Shown here one piece after another: positions 1 through 6,494 of a DNA stretch of 6,616 nucleotides. Location of the stretch: contig PWZK01000238.1 of assembly GCA_003567495.1 (NCBI GenBank), positions 1 to 6,616 on the forward strand. Direction: 5' to 3'. This DNA is from Candidatus Brocadiaceae bacterium. Its GTDB lineage: Bacteria; Planctomycetota; Brocadiia; SM23-32. Below the pieces are notes generated by a model. It saw only the letters and a program-made list of their open reading frames with translations, was not told the DNA's origin and searched no databases. Numbering within the stretch: the first letter of the stretch is position 1; each line of letters opens with the position of its first letter. The position numbers were made by a program, and so were the translations under genes.

Positions 1-120
1 CGATCGTTTATATCGTCCCTTCAGGACTCCCGTTTGTGCGATCCCCTCTCCTGTGACTGCGCTGCGGCCCTTTCGGGCCTGCGCTTCGCCACAGGCTATA
101 ACATATCGCGCTTTCAGCGC
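1..120. repeat. Cluster of short GC-rich palindromes (REP/BIME-like)
   Basis: Several small hairpins follow each other in non-coding DNA. GATCG at 2-6 can pair with CGATC at 39-43, enclosing GTCC 15-18 / GGAC 24-27. CCTGTG at 50-55 pairs with CACAGG at 90-95, enclosing GGCCC 66-70 / GGGCC 75-79 with a TTTC loop. GCGCT at 108-112 pairs with AGCGC at 116-120 with a TTC loop. This arrangement is like the REP/BIME clusters spread by RAYT-type transposases. That link is inference, since no transposase gene is in the window. The cluster may continue past the left edge. It lies about 300 bases beyond the serS stop, and no T-run follows the hairpins on the minus strand, so it is not an obvious intrinsic terminator. 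Confidence 0.6.
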
Positions 121-131
121 TAGTCTTCGGC

Positions 132-172
132 AGGCGCTTAATGTCCTGACATCAACAACATATTGTCGATGT
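132..172 (+). repeat. Dispersed repeat (AGGCGCTTAAT type) with hairpin
   Basis: AGGCGCTTAAT at 132-142 is followed by TC and then ACATCAACAA at 149-158. The same order, AGGCGCTTAAT, TC, then ACATCGACAA, recurs in the right spacer at 6468-6494 on the same strand. In this copy, 149-158 also pairs with TTGTCGATGT at 163-172 (one mismatch, CATA loop), giving a 10-bp stem. No coding function is seen. Confidence 0.55.
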
Positions 173-220
173 ACTTAAAAATGATGTCGTTTGCCGTTTA
201 GTCGTAGCCGTTGTCGTTGA

Positions 221-271
221 TTTTTTCATTCCTAATTTCTAATTCGTAATTGCCGTCCTGCCGTTGCCGTA
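221..271 (-). repeat. Dispersed intergenic repeat, left copy
   Basis: Read on the minus strand this stretch contains TACGGCAACG, then ATTACGAATTA (250-240), then GAAATTAGGAATGAAAAAA (239-221). The same three blocks in the same order are found on the plus strand at 6532-6589, with only small gaps between them. The two copies therefore lie in inverted orientation around the operon. The ATG inside this copy opens only a short frame of about 25 codons, so it is not taken as a gene. Confidence 0.7.
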
Positions 272-430
272 GTCCTAACCCAGATTTGCAGCCTTTGCCT
301 TTGCCGTAGTCGTCCTTGCGTTCTTTGCGTCTTTGCGGTTACCTGCCTTTGTCGTTGTCGTAAATCCGCGTAATCCGCGAAATCTGCGGATAGCTGCAAC
401 CACATTCCACATTCCACGTTCTACGTTTCA
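272..430. repeat. Short tandem-repeat spacer downstream of serS
   Basis: The rest of the left spacer is made of short degenerate tandem units. TTGCG-type units lie at 316-337 (TTGCG, TTTGCG, TTTGCG). A 9-bp unit occurs three times: AATCCGCGT at 363, AATCCGCGA at 372, AATCTGCGG at 381. A 7-bp unit occurs four times: CATTCCA at 403 and 410, then CGTTCTA at 417 and CGTTTCA at 424. The last two 7-bp units run into serS and contain its stop codon. Small open frames here are products of the repeats. I see no gene and no convincing rho-independent terminator. Confidence 0.6.
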
Positions 431-1701
431 CAGATTTTTTCCAGTCCGCCCATATACGGGCGAAGGATGTCCGGGACGGTTACGGAACCGTCCGGCTGCT
501 GATAGTTTTCAATGACCGCGATCATCACCCGTGGCAGTGCGAGGCCGGAGCCGTTGATGGTATGAAGGTACTCGGGTTTTTCCTGCGGGGCGGGGCGGTA
601 TCTTATCTCCGCCCTGCGTGCCTGGAAATCTCTGAAATTGCTGCAGGAGCTTACTTCCAGCCATTCTTCGCAGCCCGCCGCCCAGATTTCGATGTCATAT
701 TTTTTGGCTGCGACGAAGCTCAGGTCGCCCGTGCACATCTGCGTGATCCGGTAGGGGAGCTCCAGTCTTCGGCAGACTTCTTCGGCATTATCCAGAAGCT
801 TTTCCAATTCCGCATTGGAGTTTTCGGGTTTTACGTATTTCATCAGTTCGACTTTATCGAACTGATGTCCGCGTTTTATTCCTCTTACATCCGTGCCGGC
901 TTTCATTTTCTCTCGTCTGAAACAGGGAGTATAGGCCGTGTAGCAGAGCGGCAGGTCTTCTGCCGACAGTATCTCTTCTCTGTGCAGGTTCGTCAGCGGA
1001 ACTTCTGCGGTTGGTATGAGCCACAGGTCCTCTTCCGCGTCTTTGTAGAGATTCTCGGCGAATTTCGGCAGGTTGCCTGTGCCGTACAGACACTTCTCCT
1101 GCACTATCGCGGGCGGATAGACCTCAGTATAGCCGTGCTGCGAGACGTGAAGGTCAATCATCCATGAGATAAGCGCTCGCTGGAGCTTAGCGCCGTTTCT
1201 CATCAGAACGTAGAATCTCGACCCGCTGATCTTTGCACCACGCTCGAAATCTATAATGCCCAGTTCGGTGCAAATATCCCAGTGAGGGCGTGGCTGAAAG
1301 CCGGGCTCGAAATCTGGAAACGTGCCTTCGGTGCGCAGGACGACGTTTTCCTCTTCACCCTTTCCCACCGGCACGTCGGGGTCTGGCATGTTGGGGATGT
1401 TAAGCATTACATCCCGCAGCTCGGAGCCGGTCGAATCCGCCTCTGCATTGAGTGAGTCTATTTTATCACCGAGTGAACGCAGGTCGTCGATGATCGACTG
1501 TCTCACGTCCTTCGGTGCGCTTTTGACCTTTTTCGATTCTCTGTTGAGCCGGGCCCTCATGCGTTCTACTTCGGCGTTTTTCTCGCGCCACCGTTCGTCC
1601 AGTTCCTTTGCGCGGTCGATCAGCCCCGGCTCGGCGCCGACTTTTTCCATGGCTTCCCTGACGGCTTCGGTGTTTTCCCTTATCAGTTTTATATCTATCA
1701 T
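421..1701 (-). CDS. serS: Seryl-tRNA synthetase
   Basis: This class II aminoacyl-tRNA synthetase charges tRNA-Ser (and tRNA-Sec) with serine in the cytoplasm. It has 426 residues, the usual bacterial length. The N-terminus (MIDIKLIREN) and the charged helical stretch to about residue 100 form the tRNA-binding coiled-coil arm. The catalytic core follows: TAEVPL at 231-236, motif 2 with FRRE at 261-264 and HQFDKVE at 279-285, the serine-site region around EVSSCSNF at 349-356, and motif 3 NGSGLALPR at 383-391. All expected blocks are present. The ATG at 1701 fits the family N-terminus exactly. No Shine-Dalgarno is visible; the start is preceded by A-rich AAAAAAT units. It begins 10 bases after the clpC stop, so co-transcription with clpC is likely. 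The TAG stop lies inside a 7-bp tandem array. Confidence 0.97.
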   Translation of the reverse strand: MIDIKLIRENTEAVREAMEKVGAEPGLIDRAKELDERWREKNAEVERMRARLNRESKKVKSAPKDVRQSIIDDLRSLGDKIDSLNAEADSTGSELRDVMLNIPNMPDPDVPVGKGEEENVVLRTEGTFPDFEPGFQPRPHWDICTELGIIDFERGAKISGSRFYVLMRNGAKLQRALISWMIDLHVSQHGYTEVYPPAIVQEKCLYGTGNLPKFAENLYKDAEEDLWLIPTAEVPLTNLHREEILSAEDLPLCYTAYTPCFRREKMKAGTDVRGIKRGHQFDKVELMKYVKPENSNAELEKLLDNAEEVCRRLELPYRITQMCTGDLSFVAAKKYDIEIWAAGCEEWLEVSSCSNFRDFQARRAEIRYRPAPQEKPEYLHTINGSGLALPRVMIAVIENYQQPDGSVTVPDILRPYMGGLEKICET

Positions 1702-1720
1702 TTTTTATTTTTTATTTTTT
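1700..1720 (-). repeat. Three tandem AAAAAAT units at the clpC/serS junction
   Basis: Three perfect copies of AAAAAAT (minus strand; plus-strand units at 1700-1706, 1707-1713 and 1714-1720) span the clpC stop codon, the 10-base gap and the first two bases of the serS ATG. They occupy the place where a Shine-Dalgarno would be expected; the nearest purine-rich alternative (GTGGGAAA) is about 20 bases upstream of the ATG. An A-rich unstructured leader may help initiation or reinitiation, which is inference. The related AAAAAATAAAAAA occurs at the mcsA stop (5251-5263). Confidence 0.75.
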
Positions 1721-4204
1721 CCCACTTGCCGCCGGTTCGGGTTTTTCCTTTTTATTATCCGTTTCATTTTTATCTTCCTGGCGAAAACGCAATTTTTTGT
1801 CGTTTTCGGCTTCAACTGTAACTCTTCCGGATCGTATATTGCCGCGGAGCAGCTCCTCACTCAGCGGGTCTTCAATCATGTTTTCTACGGCGCGCCGAAG
1901 CGGCCTTGCTCCGAAGTCTGGATTGTAGCCTTGTGCGATAATTGCTTCGAGTGCCGGTTTCGTAACGACAAGCTCTATATCTTTGCCCTCGAGTCTGTTC
2001 ATGACTTTATCGAGTTCAAGTTTAACTATTTGCTGAAGGTCTTCCTTGTTGAGGGTTTCGAATACGATTGTATCGTCCAGCCGGTTTAAAAACTCCGGCC
2101 TGAAGTGTCGTTCAATTTCTTCCTGTACCTGTTTTTTAACGACTTCATGGGAGGCGTCTTCGTCTTGTTTTCGGAACCCCAGTCCCACGCTGCTTCGTAT
2201 TATATCGGAGCCGATATTGGAAGTCATGATCAGGATCACGTTTCTGAAATCGATATGGCGTCCGAAATTGTCGGTCAGGTGTCCTTCTTCCATGATTTGC
2301 AGGAGGATGTTGAAAACTTCGCTGTGCGCTTTTTCAATTTCGTCCAGCAGCACCACGGCATAGGGGCGTCGTCTCACCTGCTCGGTAAGCTGTCCGCCCT
2401 CGTCGTAGCCCACATAGCCCGGAGGCGCGCCGACAAGCCGCGATACGCTGTGTTTTTCCATATATTCCGACATGTCAAGCTGAAACAGTGCCTCTGCATC
2501 TCCGAACATGAATTTTGCCAGGGACCGTGCCAGGAGGGTTTTCCCGACTCCGGTAGGGCCGGCGAAGAGCAGGGAGGCGACAGGTCTGCCGGGGTCTTTC
2601 ATGCCGGAGCGACTGCGCCGCACGGCGCGGCTTACGGTGTTTACGGCCTCATCCTGGCTTATCACCGATTTATGGATTTCCCCTTCCATATGCAGCAGAC
2701 GGTCGGCTTCGGCCTGTTCGAGTCGCGTGAGCGGCACTCCGGTCATGCGGGATACCACTTCCGAGATCACATCCTCGTCCACGACGCCCTGCATGCCCTC
2801 GAAAAGTTGTTCTTCGTTCATGGAGTCCTTCTCTTTTTTTAGTTCATCCCTGCGGTTTCTGAGTGACACAGCTTTCTCAAAATCCTGTTCCTGCACTGCT
2901 TTGTCCAGATCGTTGGTGATATCTTTAAGTTCGCTCTCGAGCTTCTTGAGCTGCGGCGGCTGTTTCATAGAGCGCAGTCTGACCAGTGCGCCGGCCTCGT
3001 CCATGACATCTATGGACTTGTCGGGCTGAAATCGTCCGGTTACATATCGGCCGGCCAGTTCGGTTGCCGCTTCTATCGCGGAATCGCTGATCTGCACCAT
3101 ATGGTGTGATTCGTAGCATTCCCGTAGCCCTTTAAGTATGGCAACGGTCTCTTCTCTCGCCGGCGGGTTGACTATGATGGGCTGGAAACGTCTTTCCAGG
3201 GCGCCGTCTTTTTCGACGTATTTGCGATATTCGTCCGGGGTGGTGGCGCCTATGCACTGCATATCGCCGCGCGCCAGTGCGGGTTTAAGGACGTTTGATG
3301 CATCTATAGCTCCTTCGGCTCCGCCGGCGCCGACAATCGTGTGCAGTTCATCGATAAAGATTATAATATTTCCGGCGCGCTTTACTTCCCTCATGACAGC
3401 CTTTATGCGTTCTTCAAACTGGCCGCGGTATTTTGTCCCGGCCACCATCATGGCCAGGTCGAGAGAAATGATACGCATGTCTTTCAGAATGGTGGGTACG
3501 TTCCCGGCCACTATCTGAATTGCCAGGCCCTCCACGATGGCGGTTTTTCCGACTCCCGCTTCTCCGAGCAGCACTGGATTGTTTTTTTTCCTTCGACACA
3601 GCACCTGTATGACCCGTTCTATTTCCTCCGATCGGCCAATGACAGGGTCGAGTTCATCTCCCCGGGCCTGGGCGGCAAGGTCGTGGCCGAAGCTGTCGAG
3701 TGCGGGTGTTTTACCCGTTTCTTCCCGTTGGTCCGCATGTCCTCCGCCGTATTCATCCTCCTCTTCCGGCCCGAGCAGGTCCATCAACTCTTCCTGAACG
3801 TCTTCAAGTTCAATGTCGAGCTGGTGCAACACCTGAGCGGCAATTCCGCTCCCCTCGCAGAGGAGTCCCATGAGCAGGTGTTCGGTGCCGACATAATTCT
3901 GGCCCATACGTTTACCCTCTTCGACGGCGTATTCAATGGCTTTTTTCGCTCGAGGGGCGAAGGGGAACTGTTTGCCGGTCATGAACACGTTTTCGGCATT
4001 ACGTATCCTTTTTTCTACTTCCATGCGCACTTTCTTCGGATCGGCATCGAGTCTTTCCAGAATGGTGTATGCGATGCCGGTGCCTTCGCGCAGGATGCCG
4101 AGCAACAGGTGTTCGGTGCCGATATATTCATGGCCCAGCCTCTGGGCTTCCTGCTTGGCGTAGCTTATAATTTTTTTAGCTTTTTCAGTAAATCTATCGT
4201 ACAT
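1712..4204 (-). CDS. clpC: ATP-dependent Clp protease ATPase subunit ClpC
   Basis: This is an Hsp100/AAA+ unfoldase that threads substrates, including arginine-phosphorylated proteins, into ClpP. It has 830 residues (B. subtilis ClpC has 810). The N-domain has two Clp repeats (about 1-145), each with a GTEHLL motif (29-34 and 106-111); E31 and E108 match the glutamates that bind phospho-arginine in B. subtilis ClpC. NBD1 has Walker A GEAGVGKT 214-221, Walker B FIDE 283-286 and pore motif KYRG 258-261. A single short M-domain with a UVR motif (about 415-460, F442 in DFEKA) marks it as ClpC rather than ClpB. NBD2 has Walker A GPTGVGKT 549-556, Walker B LLDE 619-622, pore GYVG 596-599 and sensor-2 GARP 765-768. 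SVGLGF at 672-677 suits the ClpP-docking loop. A charged tail of about 25 residues ends the protein. clpP is not in the window. Confidence 0.98.
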   Translation of the reverse strand: MYDRFTEKAKKIISYAKQEAQRLGHEYIGTEHLLLGILREGTGIAYTILERLDADPKKVRMEVEKRIRNAENVFMTGKQFPFAPRAKKAIEYAVEEGKRMGQNYVGTEHLLMGLLCEGSGIAAQVLHQLDIELEDVQEELMDLLGPEEEDEYGGGHADQREETGKTPALDSFGHDLAAQARGDELDPVIGRSEEIERVIQVLCRRKKNNPVLLGEAGVGKTAIVEGLAIQIVAGNVPTILKDMRIISLDLAMMVAGTKYRGQFEERIKAVMREVKRAGNIIIFIDELHTIVGAGGAEGAIDASNVLKPALARGDMQCIGATTPDEYRKYVEKDGALERRFQPIIVNPPAREETVAILKGLRECYESHHMVQISDSAIEAATELAGRYVTGRFQPDKSIDVMDEAGALVRLRSMKQPPQLKKLESELKDITNDLDKAVQEQDFEKAVSLRNRRDELKKEKDSMNEEQLFEGMQGVVDEDVISEVVSRMTGVPLTRLEQAEADRLLHMEGEIHKSVISQDEAVNTVSRAVRRSRSGMKDPGRPVASLLFAGPTGVGKTLLARSLAKFMFGDAEALFQLDMSEYMEKHSVSRLVGAPPGYVGYDEGGQLTEQVRRRPYAVVLLDEIEKAHSEVFNILLQIMEEGHLTDNFGRHIDFRNVILIMTSNIGSDIIRSSVGLGFRKQDEDASHEVVKKQVQEEIERHFRPEFLNRLDDTIVFETLNKEDLQQIVKLELDKVMNRLEGKDIELVVTKPALEAIIAQGYNPDFGARPLRRAVENMIEDPLSEELLRGNIRSGRVTVEAENDKKLRFRQEDKNETDNKKEKPEPAASGKK

Positions 4205-4218
4205 TGTTATGTCTCCTC
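4205..4218 (-). promoter_or_regulatory. Ribosome-binding site of clpC inside mcsB
   Basis: GAGGAG (4218-4213) lies 8 bases before the clpC ATG at 4204. It is formed by the last Glu codons of mcsB, whose TAA ends 2 bases before the clpC start. This supports the clpC start and suggests that translation of clpC is coupled to mcsB. Confidence 0.85.
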
Positions 4219-5277
4219 ATTTTTGTTTTCAAGTGATTTCAGGTTTTTCCGTATATAAGAGGCACGCATTTCATTTCGTTTCACACTGTCTGCCTCTCTT
4301 CTTGCAATCGTTTGCAAATGTGCCGGTAAAGACATAAACAAAAGTTCGTCCATTTTGCTCTCGGTCAGTTCATTGATCAGCCCGAGCCTTGTGCCCATCC
4401 GCAGCAGGGAGAGCATATTAAGGGCTTCTTCAGACGAAATTGATTTGATGTTATGCAACAGCTCCAGCGTCTTACCGAGGCGTTTGTCCAGTTCTTTGCC
4501 ATGTTTGGTTTTAAGGCTGTCGCGTATATCCCTCTCAAGGTCTACTATAAGTTTGGTTGCCGTTTCCACGTGCCCGGTTATCTCCTGTTCGGTGATTCCG
4601 AGCGTTACGTTATTGGATATCTGGTATATATCTGCGGCCCCGTGTGTTCCCTCGCCGTAAAGGCCTCTCAGAGCAAGGTTCATATCTTCACATATCCTGG
4701 TCAGCTTGTCCATATCCCGGCTCATCATGATTGCGGGCAGATGCACCATTACACTTGTTCTCATGCCTGTTCCTACGTTGGTGGGACAGGCGGTCAGATA
4801 TCCATAGTCGGCCGAAAAAGCATAAGGCAGGTGTTCTGCGAGTATGTTGTCAACCTTTATAACTGCATCTGCGGCTTCAGCAAGCTGCATTCCTCCGTAT
4901 ATGGTCTGCATCCTCAGGTGGTCTTCTTCGTTCACCATTATGCTGAGGCTTTCATCTTCCGAGAAGGCTATGCCGCGGACTAAATCAGAATCCGCGTGGT
5001 TGCGCGCGATGAGGTGTCTTTCCACCATCAGACGCAGATCGAAGGGGTCAATGCGATCCAGCCTGTAGTATTGGAGCGGGGGCTTGAAGCCGGCGTCCAG
5101 GATTTTTTTATGAACCAGCTCTTCTATCCGGGCCACCTGCGACTTTCCCGCCCGGGTAAGGAAGGGATATCCGGCGATATTTCTTGCAAGCCTCGACCTG
5201 CTGCTCAGAACTACATCGTCCTGAGGGCCGCCTTGAAGCCACCTTCCGAGTTTTTTATTTTTTAATGCTTCCAACAC
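4207..5277 (-). CDS. mcsB: Protein-arginine kinase McsB
   Basis: McsB transfers phosphate from ATP to arginine side chains of proteins and so marks them for ClpC-ClpP. It belongs to the phosphagen (guanido) kinase fold family. The 356 residues match full-length bacterial McsB. Visible blocks are SSRSRLARN 25-33 (nucleotide arginines), NEEDHLR 116-122 (catalytic acids and ATP arginine), TACPTNVGTGMR 162-173 with C164 equal to the conserved C167 of B. subtilis, and RGLYGEGTHGAADIYQISN 204-222. A C-terminal domain follows. Its RNEMRA at 334-339 lines up with the RDxxRA phospho-arginine allosteric motif, with Asn in place of Asp. Translation starts at GTG 5277, supported by GGTGGAG 7 bases upstream; a TTG follows as second codon. 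The first 23 bases overlap the end of mcsA, and clpC follows after 2 bases. Confidence 0.96.
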   Translation of the reverse strand: MLEALKNKKLGRWLQGGPQDDVVLSSRSRLARNIAGYPFLTRAGKSQVARIEELVHKKILDAGFKPPLQYYRLDRIDPFDLRLMVERHLIARNHADSDLVRGIAFSEDESLSIMVNEEDHLRMQTIYGGMQLAEAADAVIKVDNILAEHLPYAFSADYGYLTACPTNVGTGMRTSVMVHLPAIMMSRDMDKLTRICEDMNLALRGLYGEGTHGAADIYQISNNVTLGITEQEITGHVETATKLIVDLERDIRDSLKTKHGKELDKRLGKTLELLHNIKSISSEEALNMLSLLRMGTRLGLINELTESKMDELLFMSLPAHLQTIARREADSVKRNEMRASYIRKNLKSLENKNEET

Positions 5278-5776
5278 TTGACTGCTCCACCTGTTTTATT
5301 TTACGTTTCAATTGTGCCGCACGCTCGAAATCTTCTTTCTCCACGGCTTTAGCCAGTTCGCGGTTGAGCATCTCCACTCGCTGCTTCGTGCCGGTAGCGC
5401 TTTGGGCTTTGCCCTCGGGCACCCGGCCCGTATGGTGCGAGGCACCGTGTATATCCTCGAACAGCTCGTCCAGGGCGTCTTTGAAAAGAACATAATCTTT
5501 GGCGCATCCGAATTTGAACGATTGCCTGAATTCGATATAATCAATGCCGCAATCGCTGCACTTTTGCCGTCCGGCCTTTTTCACTTCCGGCGCGATTATG
5601 CCCACCAGTTTGGCGAAAAGATCTGATGATGACAGTGACGGCATACCGCCTTCGGCGTCGTAGCATTTTTGGCATATATGTTTTTTCACCGGCTTGCCGT
5701 CTATAAAGTCGGTTATGTGAATTTTTGCCTTATCCCGGCCGCATTCCTGGCACACACCTTCTGATTCTTCGCTCAT
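5255..5776 (-). CDS. mcsA: McsA-like zinc-finger/UVR protein, activator of McsB
   Basis: McsA binds and activates the arginine kinase McsB and is thought to help link it to ClpC. The protein has 173 residues. The first zinc site is complete: C9xxC12 and C35xxC38. The second site has C73xxC76 and C91, but the expected fourth cysteine is aspartate (D94, in GCAKDY). A UVR motif follows at about 131-165 (EDFERAAQLK), the same module as in the ClpC M-domain. A longer frame starts at 5827, but the ATG at 5776 is chosen because GAGGTGATC precedes it at ideal distance and the longer form would overlap queD and add 17 unrelated residues. The gene begins 10 bases after the queD stop and overlaps mcsB by 23 bases. 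Annotation pipelines often name such proteins only as UvrB/UvrC motif-containing. Confidence 0.92.
   Translation of the reverse strand: MSEESEGVCQECGRDKAKIHITDFIDGKPVKKHICQKCYDAEGGMPSLSSSDLFAKLVGIIAPEVKKAGRQKCSDCGIDYIEFRQSFKFGCAKDYVLFKDALDELFEDIHGASHHTGRVPEGKAQSATGTKQRVEMLNRELAKAVEKEDFERAAQLKRKIKQVEQSSVGSIKK
5278..5291 (-). promoter_or_regulatory. Ribosome-binding site of mcsB inside mcsA
   Basis: GGTGGAG (5291-5285) lies 7 bases before the GTG at 5277. It decides in favour of the non-ATG start and places mcsB initiation inside the final codons of mcsA, a layout that favours translational coupling of kinase and activator. Confidence 0.8.
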
Positions 5777-5788
5777 TTTGATCACCTC
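5777..5788 (-). promoter_or_regulatory. Strong Shine-Dalgarno that fixes the mcsA start
   Basis: GAGGTGATC (5788-5780) is a nine-base match to the canonical anti-Shine-Dalgarno complement, with its GAGG 8 bases from the ATG at 5776. The TGA stop of queD (5789-5787) overlaps its first bases, so a ribosome ending queD is placed directly on this site. Confidence 0.9.
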
Positions 5789-6170
5789 AACTTTTCTTGT
5801 TGGATTGCGGAAGGTAGCGAGCTGCACATTTTTCCGATTCCCAGCATGTTACCGAATTAACAACCAGGCCTTTCGGCAGAGAAGCCTGCAGGCTCTTGCA
5901 AATATGCGATGCGATATGTTCGGTTGTGGGGTTTATGCAATCGAAAGGCTCGATATCGTTAAGGTAGCCGTGATCGAGTCGATCCGTAACGTTAGCGCAT
6001 ATTCTTTTGATTTCCTTAAAATCTGCAAGCATACCTGATTTATCGAGCGTATCCCCGCCGATTTCGACCTCGACCTTATAATTATGTCCGTGCAGATTCT
6101 CACACTTTCCCTCGTATTCGCGCAGGTTATGAGCCGCCGAAAAGTTTGTCTCTACATGTAATTGATACAT
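5787..6170 (-). CDS. queD: 6-carboxy-tetrahydropterin synthase QueD (6-PTPS family)
   Basis: QueD converts dihydroneopterin triphosphate to 6-carboxytetrahydropterin, an early step to preQ0 and the tRNA base queuosine. The 127 residues match the family (E. coli 121). Zinc ligands are H14 (in FSAAH), H27 and H29 (in LHGH). Catalytic C23 stands in the C-x3-HGH spacing that marks QueD rather than the biopterin enzyme. The D66-H67 pair (RLDHGYLND), the NPTTE motif at 80-84 and the conserved E111 near the C-terminus complete the active site. The ATG at 6170 fits the family start, but no clear Shine-Dalgarno precedes it. It is the first gene of the block. No other queuosine gene is visible, so the role follows from the family, and a general PTPS-type activity stays possible. 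Confidence 0.93.
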   Translation of the reverse strand: MYQLHVETNFSAAHNLREYEGKCENLHGHNYKVEVEIGGDTLDKSGMLADFKEIKRICANVTDRLDHGYLNDIEPFDCINPTTEHIASHICKSLQASLPKGLVVNSVTCWESEKCAARYLPQSNKKS

Positions 6171-6200
6171 TGAGTTTTTGCCGAGAAAATTAATCTGGTT

Positions 6201-6228
6201 TGTATATATTCAGTAAAACCACGTTAAA
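6201..6228 (-). promoter_or_regulatory. Weak sigma-70-like promoter candidate at the element edge
   Basis: On the minus strand TTTAAC (6228-6223) and TATACA (6206-6201) are 16 bases apart, with 3/6 and 4/6 matches to the -35 and -10 consensus. Transcription would start about 25 bases before queD. The -35 lies in the inserted element and the -10 at its terminal repeat. An alternative pair, TTTACT and TTAATT 18 bases apart, starts a little further downstream. Matches are too weak to be sure of either. Confidence 0.2.
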
Positions 6229-6357
6229 AGTAGCGCAGGCGTCCTCGCCTGCATTCGTTTTTGTGTAGCGCCCCGGCCTCCCGTATGATGCAGGCGGGAC
6301 GCCTGCGCTACAAAAGGCAACCATGTAGTAAACCAACGTGGTTCACTGAACACTTAC
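6202..6357. mobile_element. MITE-like element, IS66-type ends, with 8-bp target duplication
   Basis: A 156-bp non-coding element. Its right end read inward is GTAAGTGTTCAGTG and its left end is GTATATATTCAGT; both continue into AACCACGTT, so the terminal inverted repeats are about 23 bases with roughly 19 identities. Perfect direct repeats TCTGGTTT flank it at 6194-6201 and 6358-6365. Ends starting with GTAA and 8-bp duplications are typical of the IS66 family. No transposase frame fits inside, so it would be a non-autonomous derivative moved in trans. The interior is mostly a long hairpin (6230-6311). It lies 31 bases upstream of the queD ATG. Family assignment is inference from the ends and duplication length alone. 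Confidence 0.72.
6230..6311. repeat. Long inverted repeat GTAGCGCAGGCGTCC inside the element
   Basis: The arm at 6230-6254 begins GTAGCGCAGGCGTCC and pairs with 6288-6311 over 24 base pairs with a single bulged T (6245). The loop of about 33 bases holds a third short copy of GTAGCGC at 6265-6271. Each arm also contains its own smaller palindrome (CAGGCG / CGCCTG). If transcribed it would form a very stable hairpin. It may be an independent repeat captured by the element. Confidence 0.85.
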
Positions 6358-6467
6358 TCTGGTTTAATGCACTTAGGACTTGCTGACAAACTCCATACTT
6401 CATTGTACACACAAAGGGCCGATGTTGCAAACGGTATCTTTCACGAGAGGAATTTGATATTTATTAT

Positions 6468-6494
6468 AGGCGCTTAATATCGCAACATCGACAA
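6468..6494 (+). repeat. Dispersed repeat (AGGCGCTTAAT type), right copy
   Basis: AGGCGCTTAAT at 6468-6478 followed by TC and ACATCGACAA at 6485-6494 matches the left copy at 132-158 in order and spacing, with about 24 of 27 bases identical or near-identical. Its distal part is also the right arm of the inverted repeat with 6420-6428. Confidence 0.55.

Noticed and set aside
50..95. Rho-independent terminator of the operon
   Set aside because: The hairpin is about 320 bases past the serS stop and no T-run follows on the minus strand.
232..417. 61-codon minus-strand frame after serS
   Set aside because: Its residues (repeated Arg-Gln, Thr-Ala and similar) are translations of the short tandem repeats. 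There is no sign of coding selection.
272..430. CRISPR array
   Set aside because: Units are 7-9 bases, degenerate and directly adjacent. There are no spacers of constant length.
1712..4204. ClpB instead of ClpC
   Set aside because: The M-domain is the short single UVR-containing type and a ClpP-docking loop is present. ClpB has a long coiled-coil M-domain and no such loop.
3341..4258. 305-codon plus-strand open frame opposite clpC
   Set aside because: It is antisense to the strongly conserved ClpC N-domain and NBD1 and resembles no known family. Similar long plus-strand frames at 562-1167, 1322-2089 and 2105-2842 are antisense shadows for the same reason.
5777..5827. Longer McsA start with 17 extra residues
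   Set aside because: It would overlap the queD 3' end and has no ribosome-binding site. The ATG at 5776 has a near-perfect one and gives a normal McsA start.
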